From positions 1 to 57,904 of the forward strand of contig CANRJP010000005.1 of NCBI GenBank assembly GCA_947630975.1: a stretch of 57,904 bases of DNA, read 5' to 3'. This document shows positions 32,239 through 40,941 of this stretch, piece after piece. The number at the start of each line of letters is the position of its first letter. Within the stretch, counting starts at the first letter, position 1. A model generated the notes under the pieces. The model saw nothing but the letters and a program-made list of their open reading frames with translations, searched no databases and was not told the origin of the DNA. Made by a program: the position numbers and the translations under genes. The DNA is from an uncultured Clostridia bacterium (GTDB taxonomy: Bacteria; Bacillota; Clostridia; UMGS1883).

Positions 32239-33855
32239 ATGACAAAAAAGCTCAATCATATTCTGCCGTTAATTTTGGCCCTGACCCTCTTAACCGTGCC
32301 GACAGTTCACGGAAGCTACTACGGAGATGATGAGAGCTACCTCTCTCACACCGATCGCGAAATGATAAGCTTCATAGGCGGCTCGGACGGTTTTTCATAT
32401 TATGAAACTTTGGGCGGCAGCGTAACCCTTGTGAACAATGCCGAGGGCTATTCCGCCACGTTTCCCATGGGAACGGTCGTGGACACCGGTCTTTCTCCTC
32501 TGCGGACTACCGTCTCTTACGGCGGCGTGAAACTCCATATTTACAGCCAGGAGTGCGTCGCTGTCACGACGGACGAGTACATAAATTACTCCAACACCTT
32601 TCTTTCCGCTGACAATGACGTTGGTATTTGGGATCAGGGAGTCACAACAATAGACGGGCACGACGCCGTTTACGCCGTATGGTCCCGCCGTCCGCTGTCG
32701 GAGGTACCCGATGACCTCCCGAACTACGCCTGTTATGACATAAAATATGACGGTCCCGATGAGATGTGCCGGGTGATAACCCTGATGTTCAAATTTGCGG
32801 ACGGAGTAGATTTTGACGAGGAGATCATGCCCGTGACGGAAAGCTTTTATGCGTTCGACGTGCCCGCGACGCCCGAAAACATAATGGTGGGCAAAAATGC
32901 CGGGCCGGTCATGGACAGCGGAACAAACGATACATACAACAAAATTTTTGCTCCCGGCGCCGGCCTTACATGGGGCGTTTATCTTAGTACGGTGAGCGAT
33001 ATACCCAAAGTGGAAAAACAGGTGGAGCATGAATTTGACATTTATTTGATATATTCCGCCTTTAACACAAACAGGTACGGCGACCCCATAATAATGGAAG
33101 AACGGCCTTACAATCTGCTCAACCGGGTATGTCCGCCGGGCAAGGTTCCCGAGCTCACTCTCCAAACCAATTTACAAGGCAAAAAAGGCTTGATGATATA
33201 CGACGTACTCAACGGTGAGTATGAGGATTTTTTGCGCAAATATGCCGACGACGTCGCCCGCTTCGGCAGGCCGGTGCTCATGCGTATCGGCAACGAGATG
33301 AACGGCGACTGGTGCCCGTACAGCGGGTTCATAACCTGTCGGGATCCGGATATTTATATTGAGTTCTACCGTTACATATTTAACATATTTGCCGAGCAGG
33401 GAGTCGGCAACGCCATATGGGTGTTCAATCCCAACGGACGTTCGTTCCCGGACTTCAAGTGGAACCACGAACTCATGTACTATCCCGGGGACGAATACGT
33501 AAACGTGGTCGGTATGACCGCCTACAATACCGGCACATACTACGATTTTGAAAAGTGGAGCACCTTTGACGAGCTGTACGGTGATCTGTACGCCACCTAT
33601 ATCAGCCGCTACGCCAAGCCTTTGATGATAACGGAATTTGCCTGCAGCGGCATTGGAGGCGACAAGGCGGAATGGATAAAGGATATGTTCGCCGGCCTTC
33701 CGAATTATCCGATGATAAAGGCGGCGGTATGGTGGAGCGACTATGATCTGGACAAGTCCGATCCGGATGATCCGGTTATTTCAAGGCCGTATATGATGAA
33801 TGAAAACAATGACACAACAGCCGCTTTCAGGGAAGGTTTTGCCGCATACAAGTAA
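32239..33855 (+). CDS. Secreted GH26-like glycoside hydrolase
   Basis: The 538-residue protein has a signal peptide (about residues 1-25, ending VPTVHG), an unassigned N-terminal domain to about residue 215, and a C-terminal (beta/alpha)8-type domain. The catalytic pattern of GH26 is visible: VLMRIGNEMNGDWCPYSG, where Glu353 would be the acid/base, and PLMITEFACSG, where Glu466 would be the nucleophile, with IWVFNPN between. GH26 enzymes cut beta-mannan and related glucans. The residue before the acid/base glutamate is Asn instead of the His usual in mannanases, so the specificity may differ. The ATG at 32239 has only a weak GGGGTG site. Monocistronic with its own promoter. Confidence 0.75.
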   Translation: MTKKLNHILPLILALTLLTVPTVHGSYYGDDESYLSHTDREMISFIGGSDGFSYYETLGGSVTLVNNAEGYSATFPMGTVVDTGLSPLRTTVSYGGVKLHIYSQECVAVTTDEYINYSNTFLSADNDVGIWDQGVTTIDGHDAVYAVWSRRPLSEVPDDLPNYACYDIKYDGPDEMCRVITLMFKFADGVDFDEEIMPVTESFYAFDVPATPENIMVGKNAGPVMDSGTNDTYNKIFAPGAGLTWGVYLSTVSDIPKVEKQVEHEFDIYLIYSAFNTNRYGDPIIMEERPYNLLNRVCPPGKVPELTLQTNLQGKKGLMIYDVLNGEYEDFLRKYADDVARFGRPVLMRIGNEMNGDWCPYSGFITCRDPDIYIEFYRYIFNIFAEQGVGNAIWVFNPNGRSFPDFKWNHELMYYPGDEYVNVVGMTAYNTGTYYDFEKWSTFDELYGDLYATYISRYAKPLMITEFACSGIGGDKAEWIKDMFAGLPNYPMIKAAVWWSDYDLDKSDPDDPVISRPYMMNENNDTTAAFREGFAAYK

Positions 33856-33935
33856 AAGGCCGTAAAAAAAGTCGCACAGATCGTTCAAGGGCCGGAGAAC
33901 GGTTAGAGAACTCACAAAGTACGTTGGAACTCTGA

Positions 33936-34213
33936 GCCTTCCCCTTGAGGGGAAGGTGGCACGAAGTGCCGGATGAGGTGTAGGACGCGAAGCGTCCGTT
34001 ATACACTAACGTTTAACGCCGCCTTGCGGCGGCTACACCTCATCAGTCGGCTCCGCCGACAGCTTACGGGGTCCCCACGAACAACTCCGTTGTTCGTGGG
34101 GATAGGAGGAGCAGCGAGGTAAGCCACGTTCCGATTTTTTAAATCGGAACAAGCGATACCGAGCTTGCGACGACGATGGGGAAGCCTTTATTTGTATATC
34201 AGTTACACAACTT
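33936..34213. repeat. Palindromic intergenic repeat, family B copy 2
   Basis: The left arm matches copy 1 at 2311-2358 closely (GGCACGAAGTGCCGGATGAG, then GTGTAG), and the right arm starts CTACACCTCATCAGTCGGC. The central segment, with GACGCGAAGCGTCC first and CGCCGCCTTGCGGCGG second, is the reverse complement of the centre of copy 1. The shared tail CAGTTACACAA...GGTAACAAC follows to 34213. Confidence 0.8.
34067..34178. repeat. Family C insert within family B copy 2
   Basis: About 112 bases between AGCTT and GGGGAAGCC in the right arm have no counterpart in copy 1. They contain strong hairpins: GTCCCCACGAACAAC paired with GTTGTTCGTGGGG, and TTCCGATTT paired with AAATCGGAA. The stretch looks like a separate small structured repeat inserted into the arm. 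Confidence 0.65.
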
Positions 34214-34250
34214 GGTAACAACCTTTTCTTTTTTACAGCCCCTTCAAATT

Positions 34251-36596
34251 TTACAACAGCAACCCTCCTACTAAGCTGACAGCAAACGAACATATCCACG
34301 CGATGGCACACTGGGCCACTACTATGGCCAGCGCCCACTTTCGGCCAAGCTCCCGGCGTATCGCGGCCACAGCCGCCACGCAGGGAGTGTAAAGCAGGCA
34401 GAACACCAGCAGCGCCGCCGCCGATATCGGCGTAAGCACACTGTTGATCGCGCTGCCGGCGAACAACACCGTCAGAGTGGAAACAACGCTCTCCTTAGCC
34501 ATGAAGCCGGTGATAAGAGCGGTGGATATACGCCAGTCGCCGAAGCCCATGGGCGCGAACAGCGGCGCGATAAATCCGGCTATTACCGCCAGTATGCTGT
34601 CGCGGGAGTCACTGACGATGTTTAGCCCGAAGTCAAAAGTCTGTAAGAACCATACCACTATCGTCGCTATGAAAATCACCGTAAAGGCCCGCTGCAAAAA
34701 ATCCTTCGCCTTGTCCCACAGGAGACGGGCCACGTTCACCGCCCCGGGCATACGGTAATTGGGCAGCTCCATTACAAAAGGCACCGCCTCGCCCTTAAAC
34801 ACGGTGTTTTTTGACAGCGTAGCTACAAGGATCGCCATAATTATACCGGTGAAATACAAAAGTACCATCACGAGGGCGCCGTGGCCGGGGAAAAACGCCG
34901 CCGTGAAAAAGCCGTAAATCGGCAGCTTTGCCGTACAGCTCATAAACGGGGTCAGTACGATAGTCATTTTTCTGTCCCGTCGGGAGGGCAGGGTACGGCT
35001 CGCCATAACGCCGGGCACGGTGCAGCCGAAGCCGATGAGCATGGGCACTATGCTACGGCCCGAAAGGCCGATCTTACGCAGAAGCTTGTCCATGACGAAG
35101 GCCACCCGCGCCATATAGCCGCTGTCCTCAAGCAGCGAAAGGAAAAAGAACAAAACGACGATTATCGGAACAAAGCTCAACACGCTGCCCACGCCGTTAA
35201 ATATGCCGTCGATGATCAGCGAGTGGAGCACGGGATTGACGTGGGCGGCGGTCAGGCCCCTGTCACATAGGGCAGACAGCCGGTCGATACCGCCTTCAAG
35301 CAGCGCTTGAAGCCAGGCCCCGATCACGTTGAAGGTCAGCCAGAACACCAGCGCCATAATTCCCACAAAGGCGGGGAAGGCCGTGTATTTGCCTGTGAGC
35401 ACCTTGTCAAGACGGCGGCTGCGCTGGCGCTCCTTGCTCTCCTTCGGCTTGACGACAGTCTGTTCGCAAAGGCGGCGGATAAAGGAAAAACGCATATCGG
35501 CAATGGCCGCCGCCCGGTCGAGACCCCGCTCCTCCTCCATTTGGCAGATTATGTGCTCTATCATTTCCTTTTCGTTTTGGGTCAGGCGGAGGGCCTCGGT
35601 GACCATCTCGTCCCCCTCCACCAGCTTTCCGGCGGCAAAACGCACCGGTATGCCGGCTTGAGCGGCGTGATCCTCAATGAGGTGCATTATGCCGTGGAGA
35701 CAGCGGTGTACCGCTCCGCCAAGGTCGTCCTTGCCGCAAAAATCCGTGCGGCCGGGCCGCTCCTGATAACGGGCTATATGTACGGCGTGGCTCACAAGCT
35801 CGTCAATGCCCTCGTTTTTCGCCGCGGAAATGGGAACCACGGGTATGCCAAGCAGCTCCTCCATTTCGTTTATCCTGACGCTCCCGCCGCTGCCCCTCAT
35901 CTCGTCCATCATGTTCAGGGCCAGCACCATGGGAACGTCCAGCTCCATGAGCTGCATGGTGAGATAGAGGTTGCGCTCGATATTGGTAGCGTCAACGATA
36001 TTTATTATGCCGGTGGGCTTCTCGTCCAGGATAAACCGGCGGGACACTATCTCCTCGCTGCTGTACGGGGACAGAGAATAAATCCCCGGCAGGTCCGTCA
36101 CCTCGGTGCCGGGCTGATTTTTTATGGCGCCGCTCTTGCGGTCGACGGTCACGCCGGGGAAGTTGCCCACGTGCTGATTGGAGCCGGTGAGCTGGTTAAA
36201 CAGAGTGGTCTTACCGCTGTTCTGATTGCCGGCCAGCGCGAAGGTCAGCACCGTCCCCTCGGGCAGAGGGTGCTCGTCGGTCTTTACATGGTACTTTCCG
36301 TCCTCGCCAAGGCCCGGATGGGCGTGCTCATAGCGCCTGACGGTATTCTTCGGAGCGATGATCTCCCGTCGGGGGGACTCCTTTACCTGAATTTTCTCCG
36401 CGTCGGCCAAACGCAGCGTCAGTTGGTAGCCGTGTATGCGCAATTCCATGGGATCGCCCATGGGGGCGTACTTTATTACCTCCACCTCGGCGGTGGGAAT
36501 AACGCCCATATCCAGAAAGTGCTGACGAAGAGCTCCCTCGCCGCCAACCGAGGTGATGACTCCCGTCTTGCCTATCTCCAAATCTCTCAGTGTCAC
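34251..36596 (-). CDS. feoB: FeoA-FeoB fusion ferrous iron transporter
   Basis: FeoB imports Fe(II) through a GTPase-coupled membrane channel. Here residues 1-72 form a complete FeoA-like SH3 domain (LEIGKTGVITSVGGEGALRQ ... YQLTLRLADAEKIQV) fused in front of FeoB. The GTPase has G1 GNQNSGKTT at 123-131, GNFPGVTVDRKSG, DLPGIYSLSPYSSEE and a NMMDE motif. Membrane segments with GCTVPGVMASRTLPSRRDRK follow; total 781 residues. No separate feoA is adjacent. The start is a GTG overlapping the mfd stop by 4 bases (GTGA), so it is coupled to mfd translation. The Fur/DtxR control typical of feo genes is not apparent. Confidence 0.95.
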   Translation of the reverse strand: MTLRDLEIGKTGVITSVGGEGALRQHFLDMGVIPTAEVEVIKYAPMGDPMELRIHGYQLTLRLADAEKIQVKESPRREIIAPKNTVRRYEHAHPGLGEDGKYHVKTDEHPLPEGTVLTFALAGNQNSGKTTLFNQLTGSNQHVGNFPGVTVDRKSGAIKNQPGTEVTDLPGIYSLSPYSSEEIVSRRFILDEKPTGIINIVDATNIERNLYLTMQLMELDVPMVLALNMMDEMRGSGGSVRINEMEELLGIPVVPISAAKNEGIDELVSHAVHIARYQERPGRTDFCGKDDLGGAVHRCLHGIMHLIEDHAAQAGIPVRFAAGKLVEGDEMVTEALRLTQNEKEMIEHIICQMEEERGLDRAAAIADMRFSFIRRLCEQTVVKPKESKERQRSRRLDKVLTGKYTAFPAFVGIMALVFWLTFNVIGAWLQALLEGGIDRLSALCDRGLTAAHVNPVLHSLIIDGIFNGVGSVLSFVPIIVVLFFFLSLLEDSGYMARVAFVMDKLLRKIGLSGRSIVPMLIGFGCTVPGVMASRTLPSRRDRKMTIVLTPFMSCTAKLPIYGFFTAAFFPGHGALVMVLLYFTGIIMAILVATLSKNTVFKGEAVPFVMELPNYRMPGAVNVARLLWDKAKDFLQRAFTVIFIATIVVWFLQTFDFGLNIVSDSRDSILAVIAGFIAPLFAPMGFGDWRISTALITGFMAKESVVSTLTVLFAGSAINSVLTPISAAALLVFCLLYTPCVAAVAAIRRELGRKWALAIVVAQCAIAWICSFAVSLVGGLLL

Positions 36597-39500
36597 TTGC
36601 TGTCATCTCCCGTATTATTTTCCTTCGCAAGTCCGTTCAATACAAGATTAACGGTGTCTATTATATCTTTTTCCGCCAAATTTTTATCACGGTAAAGTAT
36701 ATACGGTTTATCTCCCGCTCCGTAGAGTATTTTTCCCTTGTGCTCCGAGGCCAGAGCGGCGATTTTCTCCAAGGGCGGAGGATCTGCGGAGCCGAGCCTG
36801 AACACAAGTCCCGCCTCGCCGTGGCTTATCTCGATTATGCCAAGCCCGTTAGCCCTTGTACGCAGCATGGCGATATCCATGAGGAGCCTTACCGGGTCGG
36901 GTATTTCGCCGTAGCGATCCTCAAACTCCTCTTCCGCCCGGTCGCGGTCGTATTGACCGCCTATCTCGGCGATGCGTTTGTAAGCCTCGATGCGCAGCTC
37001 CGAGGTGGGGATATATGTTTCGGGAATATAGGCGCTGACGTTGATATCCACCAGCGTCTCTTCCTTTTTGGCTTGGGCGGGCTTGCCCATGGCCTCGTTG
37101 ACGGCCTCCTCAAGGAGGGAGCAATACATATCGTATCCCACGGCGGCCATGTGGCCGTGCTGTTCGGGGCCGAGGACATTGCCGGCGCCCCTTATTTCGA
37201 GGTCGCGCATGGCGATTTTAAAGCCGCTGCCGAACTCGGTGAACTCCTTAATGGCCCGCAGGCGCTTTTCCGCCACCTCGTCAAGGCTCTTGTCCCGCCG
37301 GTATGTCAGGTAAGCATAGGCAAGGCGGTTACTGCGGCCCACCCGTCCACGGAGCTGATAAAGCTGGCTCAGACCCATGCAGTCGGCGTTTTCTATGATT
37401 ATGGTGTTCACGTTGGGAATGTCCAGCCCCGTCTCAATGATGGTGGTACATATAAGTATGTCTATCTCGCCCTCCATGACCCGCATCATGGTTTCCTCCA
37501 GCTCGGCCTCGCCCATACGTCCGTGGGCCACGGCCACTCTCGCGTCGGGGGCCATATTCTGTACCCGCCGGGCTATCTTGTCAAGAGCGATTATACGGTT
37601 GCATAGGTAATACACCTGTCCTCCCCGAGCCAGCTCTCTGTGAATGGCGTTGGACACCACGGCCTCGCTGTACTCCATGACATAGGTTTGGACGGGGTAG
37701 CGGTCGTCCGGCGGCTGGGTCAGAACGGACATATCTCTTATGCCTATCATAGCCATGTGGAGGGTGCGGGGAATCGGCGTGGCGCTGAGAGTCAGCACGT
37801 CCACGTTCTTTTTCAGCTCTTTGATTTTCTCCTTGTGGGCCACGCCGAAGCGCTGCTCCTCGTCAACTATAAGAAGCCCCAAATCCTTAAAATGAACATT
37901 TTTTTGCAGCAACCTGTGAGTGCCTATAACGACGTCGCACTCCCCCGTCTCCAGCATACGCAGAGTTTCCTTCGCCTGCTTGGGTCGGCTGAAGCGGCTG
38001 AGCATACGGACGGTTATAGGGAAGCTGCTCATGCGCTGGGCGAAATTGTTGGCGTGTTGACTGGCTAAAATAGTGGTGGGGCAGAGATAGGCCACCTGTT
38101 TGCCGTCCATCACGGCCTTGAAAGCTCCTCGCATAGCCACCTCGGTCTTGCCGAAGCCCACATCGCCGCAGAGGAGCCTATCCATGGGACGGCGGCTCTC
38201 CATGTCCTTTTTTACCTCGTCGATGCTTCGGAGCTGATCCTCGGTCTCCTCATACGGAAACTCGCTCTCGAACTGGTGCTGCCATGTTGTGTCGGGCGAA
38301 AATGCGAAGCCCTGACTGTGCTCCCGTTCGGCGTAAAGCTTTATCAGGCTGTCGGCCAGATCCTTCACCGACTGCTTGACCTTCCGCTTGGTCATGGCCC
38401 ATTCCGTGCCGCCCAGACGGTTCAGGCGGACGGCTCTGTCCTCGCTGCCGCCCACGTACTTGCTGATGTTGTCGAGCTGGCCCACGGGGATAAAGAGGCA
38501 GTCCTCCCCCCTGTACTCAAGCTTGATATAATCCCGTACCACTCTGTTGACGGTCATGCGCACAATGCCCTGATAGCGGCCTATGCCATGAATTTTATGA
38601 ACGACATAATCTCCCACCTGAAGCTTGTCGATATTTTTGATTTTTTCCTCATTGGAGCCACGGCGGGAGGTGCGTTTTTTCTTTTCACCGGCAAAAATTT
38701 CACGGTCACTGACGATAACGGTGTTTATCAGCGGATACTCGAAGCCCTTTGTTATACTGCCGTGCATGACGGCGGCCACGCCCGGTATAAGCTCGTCGCC
38801 GAAGCCGGTGATTGAAGCTCTTATCCCCCGGTCGTCCAAGGTCTCGCGGAGCTTTTGCGCCCGTCCGGTGCTGCCGCCCAAAATTATGACGCGGCAGTTT
38901 TCCCGATGCCAGCGCTCTATATCCTCCATAAGGAAATTTACGTTGCCGCCGTAGTTGCCCATGCCCTTGACGGTGATGTTGCAGACCTGAACCGAGCGTA
39001 TGTCGCCTGTCTTACGGCTCAAGGCCGAAAGACACACCGTCCGTCTTTTGTTGAGGGACTTGACTATCATTGAATAATCGTTAATATATTTTTTTTCAGG
39101 GTCAAAATTTTCATCGTCCTTCAGGGCGGTCAGGTTTTCGCCAAGCTCAAATTCCACGACCTTGGCGGCTTCGGACACCCGTTGAGGCTCGTCAACAAAA
39201 ATCAGATCCTCTTTGCCGAAGTAACTGAGGAGGCTGTCGTCCTCCTCGGGAGCGGTGACCGGTATTATCTCTATCTGTGCCACGTGATCCACGCTGAGCT
39301 GGCTTACCAAATCGAAGGAACGCAGCAGATCGACCTCGTCGCCGAAGAACTCCATGCGAACCGGCATAGTCATGTCCGGCCCGAAAACGTCTATTATTCC
39401 GCCTCTTATCGCGAACTGGCCCTTGCCGTCCACAATGTCCATGCGCACATAGCCCATGGCCGTCAGCCGCCGGGCAAAATCCTCGGTTTCAATTACCGTG

Positions 39501-39916
39501 CCCACCCGCACCTTAAAGGACAGCTCTCTCAAAGCCTTTACCCCGGGTACAAACTGGAGCAGACTCTCAATGGAAAGCACGGCAAAAGCGCCCTCTTCCA
39601 CAGCCTTGAGGGCGCTCATACGCCGGTTTTCCGCGTCGTGGTCGGCGGCGTCGACTTTGTGGAGCAGTACCGGACGGGGCGGAACATAGACGAATTTTCC
39701 CTTCATGAAAAAGCTCAAGTCGTCCATAAGCCGCCGGGCCGAAGTTTCGTTGGGAGCGACGACCATCGCCCGTCCGCCGCCGCAAACGGCGCTTATCATA
39801 TGCGCCTTCTGGGCGTCCACCGCTCCGCAAATATTGAGGGGAAAAGCTTTCTCCTCCACGCATTTCATTATTTCCTTGTATTCCGCGCTGTCAAGCAGTA
39901 TTTCGCTTAATTTCAT
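36593..39916 (-). CDS. mfd: Transcription-repair coupling factor
   Basis: Mfd removes stalled RNA polymerase and recruits UvrA to the lesion. The 1107-residue protein has UvrB-like N-terminal domains, a CarD-like RNA-polymerase interaction domain (VGDYVVHKIHGIGRYQGI, about 434-451) and a RecG-like translocase. The translocase has Walker A GDVGFGKTEV from residue 584, a DEEQRFG box and TATPIPRTL. A C-terminal TRCF domain completes the usual layout. It lies 3 bases after the FakA-C-like gene and is followed by feoB with a 4-base overlap. The order pth-x-mfd matches the Bacillus neighbourhood. Confidence 0.97.
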   Translation of the reverse strand: MKLSEILLDSAEYKEIMKCVEEKAFPLNICGAVDAQKAHMISAVCGGGRAMVVAPNETSARRLMDDLSFFMKGKFVYVPPRPVLLHKVDAADHDAENRRMSALKAVEEGAFAVLSIESLLQFVPGVKALRELSFKVRVGTVIETEDFARRLTAMGYVRMDIVDGKGQFAIRGGIIDVFGPDMTMPVRMEFFGDEVDLLRSFDLVSQLSVDHVAQIEIIPVTAPEEDDSLLSYFGKEDLIFVDEPQRVSEAAKVVEFELGENLTALKDDENFDPEKKYINDYSMIVKSLNKRRTVCLSALSRKTGDIRSVQVCNITVKGMGNYGGNVNFLMEDIERWHRENCRVIILGGSTGRAQKLRETLDDRGIRASITGFGDELIPGVAAVMHGSITKGFEYPLINTVIVSDREIFAGEKKKRTSRRGSNEEKIKNIDKLQVGDYVVHKIHGIGRYQGIVRMTVNRVVRDYIKLEYRGEDCLFIPVGQLDNISKYVGGSEDRAVRLNRLGGTEWAMTKRKVKQSVKDLADSLIKLYAEREHSQGFAFSPDTTWQHQFESEFPYEETEDQLRSIDEVKKDMESRRPMDRLLCGDVGFGKTEVAMRGAFKAVMDGKQVAYLCPTTILASQHANNFAQRMSSFPITVRMLSRFSRPKQAKETLRMLETGECDVVIGTHRLLQKNVHFKDLGLLIVDEEQRFGVAHKEKIKELKKNVDVLTLSATPIPRTLHMAMIGIRDMSVLTQPPDDRYPVQTYVMEYSEAVVSNAIHRELARGGQVYYLCNRIIALDKIARRVQNMAPDARVAVAHGRMGEAELEETMMRVMEGEIDILICTTIIETGLDIPNVNTIIIENADCMGLSQLYQLRGRVGRSNRLAYAYLTYRRDKSLDEVAEKRLRAIKEFTEFGSGFKIAMRDLEIRGAGNVLGPEQHGHMAAVGYDMYCSLLEEAVNEAMGKPAQAKKEETLVDINVSAYIPETYIPTSELRIEAYKRIAEIGGQYDRDRAEEEFEDRYGEIPDPVRLLMDIAMLRTRANGLGIIEISHGEAGLVFRLGSADPPPLEKIAALASEHKGKILYGAGDKPYILYRDKNLAEKDIIDTVNLVLNGLAKENNTGDDSK

Positions 39917-39919
39917 ACC

Positions 39920-40177
39920 TTAACCTTGAAGTCCGTTGGCCTGACGCTCCATATTTTCCACTACCACGTCGTATATCTCGCCCAAAGAGGCGCAGTACTC
40001 CAGCACCTTCCAGGGGGTGTTTGTATGGTAGTGGATTTTAATTAGCTCGTCGTCGCCTACCGCCAGAAGGCTGTCGCCCTCGATATTGTTCCTTATATGT
40101 TCATTGATAATATCCTCGTCGAGGTCATGTCCCTCGATGAGGAGCTGGGTATCAAACTTGTATTCAACTTTTTCCAC
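39920..40177 (-). CDS. Small FakA C-domain-like (DAK phosphatase-family) protein
   Basis: This 85-residue protein resembles the C-terminal part of FakA/YloV (DAK2-domain fatty-acid kinase): YKFDTQLLIEGHDLDED, GDSLLAVGDDELIKIHYHTN and a tail VLEYCASLGEIYDVVVENM. The kinase part is absent. It lies between pth and mfd, where Bacillus has the anti-sigma factor Fin (yabK). I start it at the GTG at 40177, 9 bases after AAGGAG; the longer frame to 40213 would overlap pth. A binding or regulatory role is plausible; no function is established from the sequence. Confidence 0.8.
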   Translation of the reverse strand: MEKVEYKFDTQLLIEGHDLDEDIINEHIRNNIEGDSLLAVGDDELIKIHYHTNTPWKVLEYCASLGEIYDVVVENMERQANGLQG

Positions 40178-40190
40178 GGTGTTTCTCTCC

Positions 40191-40775
40191 TTAAGGTTCG
40201 TCAACGGCGTCATGTCTTACGGTTTTATTGTATTTATTCATGGCAGACTGAACCCCGTTATTTATTATTTCCGGAATTATGTTCTCTACGTTTTTTATGG
40301 CCGCTGTCACGGCGACTCCGTCCTCGTGGGAAAATTTGCCCAGCACATGGTTCACCATGTCGTGCTCGGGCGCGCCGACGCCGAACCGCACCCGCGGGAA
40401 CCGGTCGCTGTTCAGCTGATAAATTATGCTCTTCATGCCGTTGTGTCCGCCGTCGCTGCCGCCGGGACGTATGCGAACCGAGCCCACCGGCAGGGCCACG
40501 TCGTCGTACATTACTATTATATTCTCCGGCGGTATCTTATAGAATTCCCCACAGTCGCGGACGCTTTCGCCGCTGAGATTCATATAGGTGTGAGGCTTGA
40601 GTAGAATACATTTCTCCCCGGCTATGCGGCCCTCGCCGTAAGCGCCTTTGAACTTAAGACGCTCAACGGGAATATTATAGCATTGGGCCAGATAATCCAG
40701 AGCCACGAAGCCCACATTGTGGCGGGTCTGAGCATAGTCCCTGCCGGGATTGCCGAGACCGACGATCAAATACAT
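40191..40775 (-). CDS. pth: Peptidyl-tRNA hydrolase
   Basis: Pth recycles peptidyl-tRNAs that drop off the ribosome. The 194-residue protein has the active-site start YLIVGLGNPGRDYAQTRHNV (catalytic His at about residue 19), KPHTYMNLSGESV and DDVALPVGSVRIRPGGSDGG, ending in a longer basic tail. In Bacillus this gene is spoVC, between prs-ctc and mfd. The ATG at 40775 restores the normal family start and is preferred to one seven codons upstream. Confidence 0.97.
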   Translation of the reverse strand: MYLIVGLGNPGRDYAQTRHNVGFVALDYLAQCYNIPVERLKFKGAYGEGRIAGEKCILLKPHTYMNLSGESVRDCGEFYKIPPENIIVMYDDVALPVGSVRIRPGGSDGGHNGMKSIIYQLNSDRFPRVRFGVGAPEHDMVNHVLGKFSHEDGVAVTAAIKNVENIIPEIINNGVQSAMNKYNKTVRHDAVDEP

Positions 40776-40887
40776 AGGTGCGATTATTCCTTTCATTCAA
40801 ATTAGAGATTACGGACGGGGGCATATAACAGACGCACGAAAAAGTGAAAATTTCATGTTCCGCGTCCATAATTTCTTACTGCAACAA

Positions 40888-40930
40888 GGCGGATATTTCC
40901 GCTTTACCGCAGTGAAATCCGCCTTATTAC
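40888..40930 (-). terminator. Stem-loop between prs and pth
   Basis: AAGGCGGATATTTC pairs with GAAATCCGCCTT, forming a stem with a GC-rich base shortly after prs. No T-run follows on the minus strand, so it may be a processing or attenuation hairpin instead of a full terminator. Confidence 0.5.
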
Positions 40931-40941
40931 AAAATCTATTG

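Larger units (their letters stand above)
33858..34242. repeat. Composite intergenic repeat: family A ends around families B and C
   Basis: The 395-base gap between the GH26-like gene and feoB is entirely repeats. The outer ends are family A: GGCCGTAAAAAAAG at the left, beginning 3 bases after the GH26 stop, and TTTTTTACAGCCCC at the right (34229-34242). The left 36 bases nearly match 51899-51936. Inside lies family B copy 2 (33936-34213), whose right arm is itself split by family C (34067-34178). Confidence 0.75.

Noticed and set aside
35307-36695. A 462-codon open frame opposite feoB
   Set aside because: Antisense to the FeoA-FeoB fusion, with no recognisable motif and no suitable ribosome site.
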